DNA of 21,458 nucleotides. Origin: an uncultured Acetatifactor sp. GTDB taxonomy: Bacteria; Bacillota; Clostridia; Lachnospirales; Lachnospiraceae. Positions 1 to 6,388 of the stretch are shown here, in pieces (the stretch's first letter is position 1; each line of letters starts with the position of its first letter). The notes below the pieces were generated by a model. That model was not told the origin of the DNA, did not search any database, and worked only from the letters and a program-made list of their open reading frames with translations. The translations under genes were made by a program, and so were the position numbers. Where the stretch lies: the NCBI GenBank assembly GCA_910586835.1, contig CAJUJU010000015.1:43629-65086 (forward strand), read 5' to 3'.

Positions 1-780
1 GTGGAGGGTTATATCAAGTCAGAGTATTTCCTGTGGGGAGATGCCGCTGCGGACGCCATCGACGAGTATGTGACAAGATATGCAAACGTTGTGGTGAGCA
101 GGTTAAACGTGAGGGAAAATCCGGGGACGGATTCCAAGCGCATCGGTTATGTGGTGAACGGGGAAAAGATACAGATCCTGGAGAACCAGGGGGAATGGCT
201 GCAGGTGCAGTACACGGAGGAAAAGACCGGTTTTGTGGCTGCGGAATTTGTGACCATCTCCGAAGAATTTGTCTACGCCAAGACGCTGGAGGAAGAAGCG
301 GCAGAACTGGCGGCAAAGAGAGCTCTGGAGGAGAGACAGCACGAATCCGAGACGCAGGTGACGGAAGACACCGCCATAACGGTTACGCCGCCCTCCGGAA
401 ATTACGGAAGTAATTCAGAGCTGCGAAACGAAATCGTCAATTACGCCATGCAGTTTTTGGGCAACAGGTATGTGCACGGCGGACAGTCTTTGGTTTCGGG
501 AACGGACTGTTCCGGCTTTACCAGCCTGCTCTACGCGGAATTTGGCTATTCTCTCAGCAGAACGCCCTCGGGACAGCTCTCCAACGCCGGCAGGAGCATC
601 TCATACGAGGAAATACAGCCGGGCGACATTATCTGCTACGGCTCAGGAAAGAGATGTACCCATGTGGCCCTGTACATCGGAGACGGTCAGATCATCCATG
701 CGGCCAATCCGAGAAAGGGTGTGGTGACAGGAAACGCCACCTACGACACCATACTGGGAGTAAAAAATATCATAGACTAA
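1..780 (+). CDS. SH3-domain NlpC/P60 cell-wall hydrolase, 5' partial
   Basis: A secreted-type peptidoglycan hydrolase, expected to cut the wall stem peptide. The frame is open from the first base, and the opening residues (EGYIKSEYF) look like the end of a preceding SH3 repeat, so the true start lies upstream of the window. A bacterial SH3 domain follows at about residues 28-85 (VVVSRLNVRENPG through GFVAAEFV). Next come an Ala/Glu-rich linker at about 90-135 and an NlpC/P60 domain at about 142-259. The Cys-His-His catalytic set is visible: C170 in GTDCSGF, H221 in THVALYIG and H233 in IIHAAN. Its stop overlaps the stop of the convergent CapA-like gene, and an intrinsic terminator follows at once. 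The domain call is secure. The exact bond cut (often gamma-D-Glu to diamino acid in this family) is inferred from the family. GTG at base 1 should not be taken as a start codon. Confidence 0.93.
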   Translation: MEGYIKSEYFLWGDAAADAIDEYVTRYANVVVSRLNVRENPGTDSKRIGYVVNGEKIQILENQGEWLQVQYTEEKTGFVAAEFVTISEEFVYAKTLEEEAAELAAKRALEERQHESETQVTEDTAITVTPPSGNYGSNSELRNEIVNYAMQFLGNRYVHGGQSLVSGTDCSGFTSLLYAEFGYSLSRTPSGQLSNAGRSISYEEIQPGDIICYGSGKRCTHVALYIGDGQIIHAANPRKGVVTGNATYDTILGVKNIID

Positions 781-2108
781 TCCAACGGGTCGGATGTCTT
801 CAGGACATCCGACTTTTTTAAGGAAAAGTCACCGAAAATATCCTGGCTCCAGGTGATCAGCTCGTCCAGACGAAGGGTCACCCCGCCATATCCCAGGATA
901 CCGTGACGGGCCGCAAGTTCTTCCGTGTATTCCTCCAGGAAGCAGATCCGATCCAGGCGCAGAGGGCCGTATCTGTACTGGCAGACCATGGGCAGAACGC
1001 CTGTCCCCTTCTTTGAAAGGGTCACGTCGTCCTCCGTCACATGGAAGGTAACCCAGGCCATTCCCTCCAGCATACAGAGCGCCTGTTTTTGGGTGGACAC
1101 ATAGTTGCCGAGAGAATAAAAACACAGAGAGGTATTTCCGTTTTCGGAGGTAATCCATTCTACGGGCTGGGGGACATGAGGGTGGGTGCCGATGATCAGA
1201 TCCGCTCCCGCCTCGGTCATCTCCCGCGCGAAGCTCTTCTGATAGCTGGAGGGACTGGTCTGATATTCGGTACCCCAATGAGGACATACCACCACAATGT
1301 CAGCCAGTTCCTTTGCCCGCCGGATATCCTCGGTGACCTGGGGATTCAGGGTGGTAAAATCAATGCGGCCGGAACCTTCATCGTATGCACAGAGCATGTT
1401 CAGGTGTCCCCGCAGATTTTTCGGCAGCGTGGCCATGTTGGGCCCGTAGGTATAGTTCAGGATTGCAAAGGTAATATCTCCGATCTCAAGAAGAGGAATT
1501 TCTTCGGAGGGGGTCTCGCCGCTGATGCCGGTCACAAGTATCTCGGGATAAGTCTCCCAGAAGGATACACAGTTATAAATGCCGTCTATTCCCTGATCGG
1601 CGGTATGGTTGGTGGCCTGCAGCACCACATTGAAGCCTGCAGCCGCAATTGCGTCGCCCACCTCCGTTGGGGAATTGAACCTGGGATAGCCGGAAAAACC
1701 AAGATGGTTTCCGCCGAAGATGGTCTCCTGGTTGATGATCTTAATGTCGGCGGTATCCAGAAATTCCCGGATGTCGCGGAACAGAAAGTCATAGTTATAG
1801 GTGCCGTCTTCCATCCGTCCGGTGTTGACGATGCCCATATGCATCAGATTGTCGCCCAGCGCCATCAGAGTAATATCGTACTCTTCAAAGACAGGTTCCG
1901 GTGTGGGTGTGGGCTCCGGCGTGGGCGTCGGGGAGGAAACCGGCATGTCCGAAAAGGATTCCTCCGAAGCGTCGGCTAACGCCGGATCTGCGTCCACAGG
2001 CACGCGGCCCTCCGGCAGAAGCAGAAAGGCAGCCAGAAGCAAGGCTCCGCTCAGCGAGGCGATCAGAAAGAAGATCAATATGATTTTTCTCAACAATTTC
2101 TTTTTCAC
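777..2108 (-). CDS. CapA-family membrane-anchored protein (metallophosphatase-like fold)
   Basis: A CapA/PGA_cap family protein of 443 aa, a family named after poly-gamma-glutamate capsule synthesis but often of unknown role in gut Clostridia. A basic N-terminus and one membrane segment (about residues 8-31) are followed by a Pro/Thr/Glu spacer (about 60-72, PTPEP repeats). The family domain runs from about residue 78 (MALGDNLMHMG, INQETIFGG, QATNHTADQGIDG, CPHWGTEYQ, IGTHPHVPQPVEW, CFYSLGNYV), with the His/Asp/Asn metal-site motifs of the metallophosphatase fold in place. I chose the GTG at 2106-2108 because GGGGG (2117-2121) sits 8 nt upstream. A TTG start at 2168 would place the -35 box inside the gene. 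The product probably faces outside. There are no capBC/pgsBC neighbours, so a polyglutamate role is not supported here. Confidence 0.88.
   Translation of the reverse strand: MKKKLLRKIILIFFLIASLSGALLLAAFLLLPEGRVPVDADPALADASEESFSDMPVSSPTPTPEPTPTPEPVFEEYDITLMALGDNLMHMGIVNTGRMEDGTYNYDFLFRDIREFLDTADIKIINQETIFGGNHLGFSGYPRFNSPTEVGDAIAAAGFNVVLQATNHTADQGIDGIYNCVSFWETYPEILVTGISGETPSEEIPLLEIGDITFAILNYTYGPNMATLPKNLRGHLNMLCAYDEGSGRIDFTTLNPQVTEDIRRAKELADIVVVCPHWGTEYQTSPSSYQKSFAREMTEAGADLIIGTHPHVPQPVEWITSENGNTSLCFYSLGNYVSTQKQALCMLEGMAWVTFHVTEDDVTLSKKGTGVLPMVCQYRYGPLRLDRICFLEEYTEELAARHGILGYGGVTLRLDELITWSQDIFGDFSLKKSDVLKTSDPLD
789..819 (+). terminator. Intrinsic terminator of the NlpC/P60 gene
   Basis: A perfect 10-bp stem (GTCGGATGTC at 789-798, GACATCCGAC at 804-813) with a 5-nt loop is followed by six T (814-819). 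The T-tract is only on the + strand side, so it ends the rightward transcript. It lies inside the last codons of the convergent CapA-like gene. Confidence 0.9.
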
Positions 2109-2140
2109 AATGGATACCCCCTTGCAGTTCTTTATTCTTG

Positions 2141-2168
2141 ATAATAAACGAATTTTCATATTTGTCAA
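2141..2168 (-). promoter_or_regulatory. Sigma-A-type promoter of the CapA-like gene
   Basis: On the minus strand a consensus -35 TTGACA (2163-2168) and a -10 TATTAT (2141-2146) are separated by 16 nt. The start codon is 33 nt beyond the -10 box. This decides the GTG start at 2108 over the upstream in-frame TTG. Confidence 0.8.
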
Positions 2169-2197
2169 CCCGGGGAGTCAAAACGAAAAAAGTTGTC

Positions 2198-2226
2198 TTG
2201 TGATTTCACCACGCATACATTATAAT
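2198..2226 (+). promoter_or_regulatory. Sigma-A-type promoter of the GH13-like gene
   Basis: TTGTGA (2198-2203), a 17-nt spacer and a perfect TATAAT (2221-2226). It is divergent from the CapA promoter, with only 29 bp between the two -35 boxes, so one regulator could affect both genes. Confidence 0.75.
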
Positions 2227-2234
2227 AAGAAACA

Positions 2235-2249
2235 GAGCGGATAACAATT
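2235..2249 (+). promoter_or_regulatory. lac-operator-like site downstream of the GH13 promoter
   Basis: GAGCGGATAACAATT is identical over 15 bp to the centre and right half of E. coli lacO1. The left half-site is not conserved. It begins 8 nt after the -10 box, so it would cover roughly +2 to +17 of the transcript, where an operator would block initiation. Identity is seen directly; binding by a LacI-family repressor is inference, and no repressor gene is in the window. Confidence 0.4.
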
Positions 2250-2290
2250 GCATCGGGATATACGGTCGGAAGATGGATGGAGGAAGAGTT

Positions 2291-4189
2291 ATGGCAGAGA
2301 AGAAAAGGCAGAAGAATCCATATCCTCTGGGTGCGCAGCCGGAAGCGGACGGAGTGAGGTTTTCGCTGGTGTCGAGGGATCCGGACTGCGGAATTCTGTT
2401 GTATGATGTGTTGAGCGGGAAAAGGGTGAAAAAAATTCCCTTTTCGGAGGAAGACCGGACGGGAAACGTATATTGTACAACGGTGGAGGGGATCGCGCCG
2501 GAAACGGTGTGCTATCAGTTTTACAGAGGACGGGAGACGGTGCCGGATGAGCGGGGACGGCGCTTTACGGGGATTCGCGGCTACGGAAGGGAGCAGAAGC
2601 CGGAGAACTGGAAGGCGCTGTTTCTGCCGGAGGATTACGACTGGGAGGGGGATCGCAGCCCCGGGATTCCCTATTGTGACGCACTGTTTTACTGCCTGCA
2701 TGTGAGAGGCTTTACCAGACATGCCTCATCGGAGGCGGTTCACCGGGGAACCTTCGCCGGGATCATGGAAAAAATCCCGTATCTGAAGGAGATCGGCGTC
2801 ACCACGCTGGAGCTGCAGCCGGCGTATGAGTTTGTGGAAAACCACAGGGAGGAAAATCCCCTTCCCTGGCCGGGCAGTGCGCCGGCACAGGCGGCGGACA
2901 GGCTCTGCGAACCGGAGAAGCTCAATTACTGGGGGTATAAGCGCGGGTTCTATTATGCGCCCAAGGCGTCTTATGCGGCAGGCGGGGATGCCGCAGGGGA
3001 GTTTCGGCAGCTGGTGAAGGAGCTGCACCAAAACGGCCTGGAGCTGGTGATGCAGTTCTACTTTCCGCCGGAGGTAAACAGAAGCGAGATCCCTGAAATT
3101 CTCAGGTTCTGGGTACTGGAATATCATGTGGACGGTTTTCATCTGATGGGGGAGAGACTTCCCATGGAGGCCATTGTATCCGACGAGCTGCTGGCGGACC
3201 GGAAGCTTTTATATTACGGATTTGAGGATGCGGCACCCCGGGAGGCCCGGGACTATCAGCATCTGGGAGAATACAATGACAGTTATCTCTACGATATGAG
3301 GCGGTTTTTGAAGGGTGACGAAAACATGCTGGGCAGTGTGCTGCGGCAGATGAGATATATTCCGGGCAAGGGGGGACGGGTTCACTATATCACCAACTAT
3401 TGGGGCTTTACACTGGCGGACCTGGTCTCCTACGACTACAGGCATAACGAGGCCAACGGGGAGGACAACCGGGACGGAAGCGATTACAACTGCAGCTGGA
3501 ACTGCGGTGAGGAGGGAACCGCCAGAAGCCGCAGAGTAAGGCAGCTGCGGCTGGGGCAGATGAAGAACGCCATGTGTCTTTTGCTGCTCACGCAGTCCAC
3601 GCCGCTGATCTTTATGGGTGACGAGTTTGGAAATTCTCAGAAAGGGAACAATAATCCCTGGTGTCAGGACAATGCCATCTCCTGGCTGGACTGGAGCGCG
3701 AAAAAGAAAAATGGGGAACTGCTGGAGTTCTGGAAAAAGCTGACTGCCTTCCGGAAGGAGCATCCGATTCTGCATCCCCGGGAGGAGCTTCGGCTTATGG
3801 ATTCTCTTTCCTGCGGCTATCCGGATCTGTCCTACCACGGGGAGAATGCCTGGGGAGCCCGAATGGACGGCCATATCAGATACGCGGGAATCATGCTCTG
3901 CGGGAAGTATGCCCAAACCCGGGGGCGGGAGGATGCCTTTCTCTATATTGCCCTGAACATGCACTGGATGAGTCATGAGCTGGCGCTGCCCAGACTGCCG
4001 AAGGGGATGCGCTGGGAGACGGCCATCGCCGCCGGGACGGAGGAGAAGGGGCCGGAGGAAGAAAGGGAGAATACCAGACAGATTCCGCCCAGGAGCGTCA
4101 TTGTCTACATCGGCGTTGGGGAGGCGGAGAAGCCGGGACGGGAAAAGCCCGGGAAAAAAAGCGGAAAGGCGGCGGCTGACAGACGGTAG
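2291..4189 (+). CDS. GlgX/isoamylase-like GH13 protein lacking catalytic residues (probable pseudoenzyme)
   Basis: A 632-aa protein with the layout of glycogen debranching GH13 enzymes: an N-terminal CBM48-like domain (about 8-95, NPYPLGA and GVRFSLVS), a GH13 barrel (about 125-520) and a C-terminal beta domain, ending in a basic Lys/Gly/Pro tail. Fold motifs are strong (GFTLADLVSYDYRHNEANGE, NRDGSDYNCSWNCG, PLIFMGDEFGNSQKGNNN, WCQDN). The active-site motifs are not. Region I DxxxNH is replaced by VMQFYF (253-258). Region II VDGFRFD reads VDGFHLM, so the nucleophile is M286. Region III KLIAE reads KLLYY, so the acid/base is Y309. Region IV AHDGF reads NYWGF, so HD becomes Y370-W371. The loop between regions I and II is also about 40 residues shorter than in GlgX. 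The frame is intact. Start ATG at 2291 follows GGAGGA at 2279-2284; an ATG at 2273 has no good site. A glucan-binding or regulatory role is inference. Confidence 0.87.
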   Translation: MAEKKRQKNPYPLGAQPEADGVRFSLVSRDPDCGILLYDVLSGKRVKKIPFSEEDRTGNVYCTTVEGIAPETVCYQFYRGRETVPDERGRRFTGIRGYGREQKPENWKALFLPEDYDWEGDRSPGIPYCDALFYCLHVRGFTRHASSEAVHRGTFAGIMEKIPYLKEIGVTTLELQPAYEFVENHREENPLPWPGSAPAQAADRLCEPEKLNYWGYKRGFYYAPKASYAAGGDAAGEFRQLVKELHQNGLELVMQFYFPPEVNRSEIPEILRFWVLEYHVDGFHLMGERLPMEAIVSDELLADRKLLYYGFEDAAPREARDYQHLGEYNDSYLYDMRRFLKGDENMLGSVLRQMRYIPGKGGRVHYITNYWGFTLADLVSYDYRHNEANGEDNRDGSDYNCSWNCGEEGTARSRRVRQLRLGQMKNAMCLLLLTQSTPLIFMGDEFGNSQKGNNNPWCQDNAISWLDWSAKKKNGELLEFWKKLTAFRKEHPILHPREELRLMDSLSCGYPDLSYHGENAWGARMDGHIRYAGIMLCGKYAQTRGREDAFLYIALNMHWMSHELALPRLPKGMRWETAIAAGTEEKGPEEERENTRQIPPRSVIVYIGVGEAEKPGREKPGKKSGKAAADRR

Positions 4190-4735
4190 ATGGGAAAGGT
4201 GTGGAAACATTTTAAAACGATCACTTATCATAGAATCCTTGTAGCCAGGGGATGCTTTCGGGTGGGACTGTACCGCCAGGGGCTTCTCCATGATCTTTCC
4301 AAGTACAGTCCCACGGAGTTTGGGGTGGGCGCAAGATATTATCAGGGCAACAGAAGTCCCAATGACGCGGAGCGGGAGGATTTTGGATTTTCCGAATCCT
4401 GGATGCATCACAAGGGACGGAACCGTCATCACTTCGAGTACTGGTTGGATTATTCAGACGATCCGGAGAAAAAGGGATGCATGGTGCCGGTGCCCATGCC
4501 GGACAGGTATCTGGCGGAGATGATTATGGACCGTATCGCGGCGAGCAGGGTATACAAGGGCAGCGCTTACACGGACGCCGCGCCCCTGGAGTATTATCTC
4601 CGGAGGAAGGATCATGAACTGATCCATCCCGACACTGCGCAGACGCTGGAGAGGATGCTTCGCATGCTGGCGAAGGAGGGAGAGAAGGCGACTTTTGCCT
4701 GCATCCGGAGAGAGCTTGTGAAGAAAAAGCGCTGA
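4190..4735 (+). CDS. DUF5662 family protein
   Basis: A 181-aa soluble protein with the DUF5662 pattern: an N-terminal ITYHRILVARGCFRVGLYRQGLLHDLSKYSPTEF stretch (described here only as residues about 10-44), then a His-rich SWMHHKGRNRHHFEYW segment at about 70-85, and PMPDRYLAEMIMDRIAASR at about 101-119. The HDLSKY and HHKGRNRHH motifs suggest a metal-binding helical fold akin to HD-domain proteins, but no activity is known to me. Its ATG follows the stop of the GH13-like gene with no gap and only a weak ribosome site, so translation is probably coupled. It is likely cotranscribed with the pseudo-GH13. A short stem with a T-tract follows its stop. The function is unknown. Confidence 0.82.
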   Translation: MGKVWKHFKTITYHRILVARGCFRVGLYRQGLLHDLSKYSPTEFGVGARYYQGNRSPNDAEREDFGFSESWMHHKGRNRHHFEYWLDYSDDPEKKGCMVPVPMPDRYLAEMIMDRIAASRVYKGSAYTDAAPLEYYLRRKDHELIHPDTAQTLERMLRMLAKEGEKATFACIRRELVKKKR

Positions 4736-4755
4736 GTGTCCTCCGACACGTTTTT
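4736..4755 (+). terminator. Weak terminator-like stem after the DUF5662 gene
   Basis: GTGTC (4736-4740), loop CTCC, GACAC (4745-4749), then G and five T. The 5-bp stem is short, so termination would be partial. A TATGAT at 4769-4774 could be the -10 box of a separate promoter for the next gene, but no -35 box was found. Confidence 0.35.
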
Positions 4756-4801
4756 GCGGCAGACGGCATATGATACCGTAAAACAAAAATATGGTGAGCA
4801 T

Positions 4802-5215
4802 ATGAACTGGATTATTTTGTTGCTGTTGTTTGGATGCTGCGGAACGAATTGCGGATGCGATACCGGCAGAGGCGGAAGGGACTGTGAGTGCGGGAGAAGA
4901 AGCCGCTGCCGCGAAGAACGCAGGAACGACTGCCGCTGCGAAACGCCCCGGAATAACTGCTGCTGCGAACCTCCCCGGAACTGCTGTTGTGACGAGCCCC
5001 GGAATAATTGCGGCTGCGTGAGAGAAAATGTGAGAGAGGCAAAGGAGAACGCGAGAGAGGCTGTGAGAGAAGCGAGGGAAGCCGTGAGAGACGCCAGAGA
5101 GGCCGTGCGGGATGCCAGAGAGCAGGGCTGTGACGGCCCTGGAATGGTTCCTCCGCCCTGGCAGGATTATCCGCCCATGCCCAGACGTGATTCGGACTGC
5201 GGCTGCGACTCATAA
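4802..5215 (+). CDS. Small cysteine-rich protein with Arg/Glu heptad repeats
   Basis: Not a family I can name. The 137-aa product begins with a short hydrophobic stretch (MNWIILLLLFGCCG) and a Cys-rich region (residues 12-72) with 17 of its 20 Cys. This includes a degenerate repeat at 49-72 (PRNNCCCEP, PRNCCCDE, PRNNCGC). Residues 74-107 form a charged helix with heptads AREAVRE, AREAVRD, AREAVRD at 84-104, probably a coiled coil. A Pro-rich tail ends in SDCGCDS. LFGC at the end of the hydrophobic stretch is lipobox-like, but no basic residue precedes it, so lipidation is doubtful. I chose ATG 4802 because GGTGAG lies just upstream and the hydrophobic segment then starts the protein; a GTG at 4736 is the alternative. 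Metal binding or disulfide cross-linking, as in spore or coat-type proteins, is possible but unproven. Confidence 0.68.
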   Translation: MNWIILLLLFGCCGTNCGCDTGRGGRDCECGRRSRCREERRNDCRCETPRNNCCCEPPRNCCCDEPRNNCGCVRENVREAKENAREAVREAREAVRDAREAVRDAREQGCDGPGMVPPPWQDYPPMPRRDSDCGCDS

Positions 5216-5224
5216 AGCAGGCTG

Positions 5225-5265
5225 CCGCGAAGCGGGTGAGAAATCATCCGCTTTGCGGTGGTTTT
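5225..5265 (+). terminator. Terminator after the Cys-rich gene
   Basis: A 15-bp stem with two G-T wobbles (5225-5239 with 5244-5258) is closed by a GAAA tetraloop (5240-5243) and followed by TGGTTTT. The stem is strong but the T-tract is modest. It ends the pseudo-GH13/DUF5662/Cys-rich cluster. Confidence 0.7.
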
Positions 5266-5276
5266 GAAAAAAGTAT

Positions 5277-5304
5277 TTTACAATGGTGCTTTTTGTGCTA
5301 TATT
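5277..5304 (+). promoter_or_regulatory. Sigma-A-type promoter of the lactonase-family gene
   Basis: TTTACA (5277-5282), a 16-nt spacer and TATATT (5299-5304), in an A/T-rich stretch just after the upstream terminator. The start codon is 28 nt beyond the -10 box. Confidence 0.65.
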
Positions 5305-5332
5305 TTAGAAAAGGACGAAGGAGGTATTCCAC

Positions 5333-6388
5333 ATGGAAAAAGAAAAATATGTGGCATATGTATCCACTTACACCCAGGGGGACAACCATGGAATAAAAAT
5401 ATACGATGTAGACATGGAGAATGGGCGGTTTATCGAGAAGGATCAGGTGGAAATCACCAATTCCTCCTATGTGACCATCTCCCACAACGAAAAATATCTT
5501 TATTCCATCACGGATTTCGGCGTGGAGGCATATCAGATCCGGAAGGACGGCGGGCTGGAGCTTCTGAATTTTGCTCCCATCAACGGCATGAGAGGCTGTT
5601 ATCTGTCTACGGATTACACCGACAGCTTTCTTTTTGTGGCAGGCTATCATGATGGAAAGCTCACTGTGCTGAAGCTGAAGGAAGACGGCTCCATCGGGGA
5701 AATCACCGACGAAATTTTCCATAAGGGTCTGGGCAGTCTGGCGGACCGGAATTTCAGACCCCACATAAACTGTGCGAGAATGACCCACGACAACAAATAT
5801 CTTCTCGTTGCGGATCAGGGGATGGATCATGTAAATGTCTATCGTTTTGACAGAAAGACGGGGAAGGTGCTTCTGGCAGACGTCATTCACAGCGCGATTG
5901 AATCGGCGCCCAGGCATGTGAAAATTTCCAGGGACGGAAGATTCATTTATATTGTACATGAATGGAAATGCTATATCGACGTGTATTCTTACACGGAGAA
6001 GAAGGGTCAGCCCATGTTTGAGAAGATTCAGTCGGTGGAGACGGCCCAGCTGGAGCGGGGCAGTTCCAACGCCACCAGCGCCCTGAGCTTTTCGGAGGAT
6101 CACAGATATCTTCTGAGCACCGTGGCAGGGGACAACTCCGCCGTGCTCTTCAGTGTGGACGAGAGCACGGGGATGCTGACGAAAATATTCTGTCTGCCCA
6201 TCAGCGGAGAGTACCCCAAGGATGCCATTCTGTTTCCCAACAATAAATTTCTGGTGTCCTTAAATCATGAATCCAACGACATGACCTTCTTCCATGTGGA
6301 TGTGGAGAACGGCACCATGATTATGAATGGTCCTCCCATTGAGGTGAATGTGCCCAACTGTATCACTTTCCATCGCATTGAGAAATAA
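5333..6388 (+). CDS. Lactonase-family seven-bladed beta-propeller protein (6-phosphogluconolactonase-like)
   Basis: A 351-aa cytosolic protein of the YbhE/Pgl-type lactonase family (beta-propeller). Some members hydrolyse 6-phosphogluconolactone in the oxidative pentose phosphate pathway. The repeated blade pattern is visible throughout: YVTISHNEKYLYSI, GCYLSTDYTDSFLFVAGY, RMTHDNKYLLVADQG, HVKISRDGRFIYIVHE, ALSFSEDHRYLLSTV and AILFPNNKFLVSLNH. Family landmarks include RPHINCAR (about 142-149) and SAPRHVKIS (about 190-198). There is no signal peptide. AAGGAGG (5318-5324) lies 8 nt before the ATG, so the start is firm. No glucose-6-phosphate dehydrogenase or gluconate gene is nearby, so the substrate is not fixed by context. 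Its last 26 bp overlap the 3' end of aroC on the other strand. Confidence 0.87.
   Translation: MEKEKYVAYVSTYTQGDNHGIKIYDVDMENGRFIEKDQVEITNSSYVTISHNEKYLYSITDFGVEAYQIRKDGGLELLNFAPINGMRGCYLSTDYTDSFLFVAGYHDGKLTVLKLKEDGSIGEITDEIFHKGLGSLADRNFRPHINCARMTHDNKYLLVADQGMDHVNVYRFDRKTGKVLLADVIHSAIESAPRHVKISRDGRFIYIVHEWKCYIDVYSYTEKKGQPMFEKIQSVETAQLERGSSNATSALSFSEDHRYLLSTVAGDNSAVLFSVDESTGMLTKIFCLPISGEYPKDAILFPNNKFLVSLNHESNDMTFFHVDVENGTMIMNGPPIEVNVPNCITFHRIEK

Noticed and set aside
2109..2168. Upstream TTG start for the CapA-like gene
   Set aside because: It would put the consensus -35 TTGACA at the start codon and has no ribosome site; GTG at 2108 has GGGGG at good spacing.
2291..4189. Frameshift or sequencing damage as the cause of the lost GH13 active site
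   Set aside because: The changes are scattered substitutions in four separate motifs within one intact frame, with well-kept sequence between them; a frameshift would garble contiguous stretches.
3209..4432. Minus-strand frame of about 400 codons across the pseudo-GH13 gene
   Set aside because: I checked whether the dead GH13 might be a shadow of this frame. The plus-strand protein has many conserved GH13 motifs, a ribosome site and a promoter; the minus frame has none.
4802..4850. Lipoprotein signal in the Cys-rich protein
   Set aside because: LFGC resembles a lipobox but there is no Lys or Arg before the hydrophobic stretch, so the signal is incomplete.
4950..5130. Possible CRISPR or satellite array in the repeat-rich stretch
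   Set aside because: The repeats are short, in frame, of unequal length and code for Cys clusters and Arg/Glu heptads, with no spacers.
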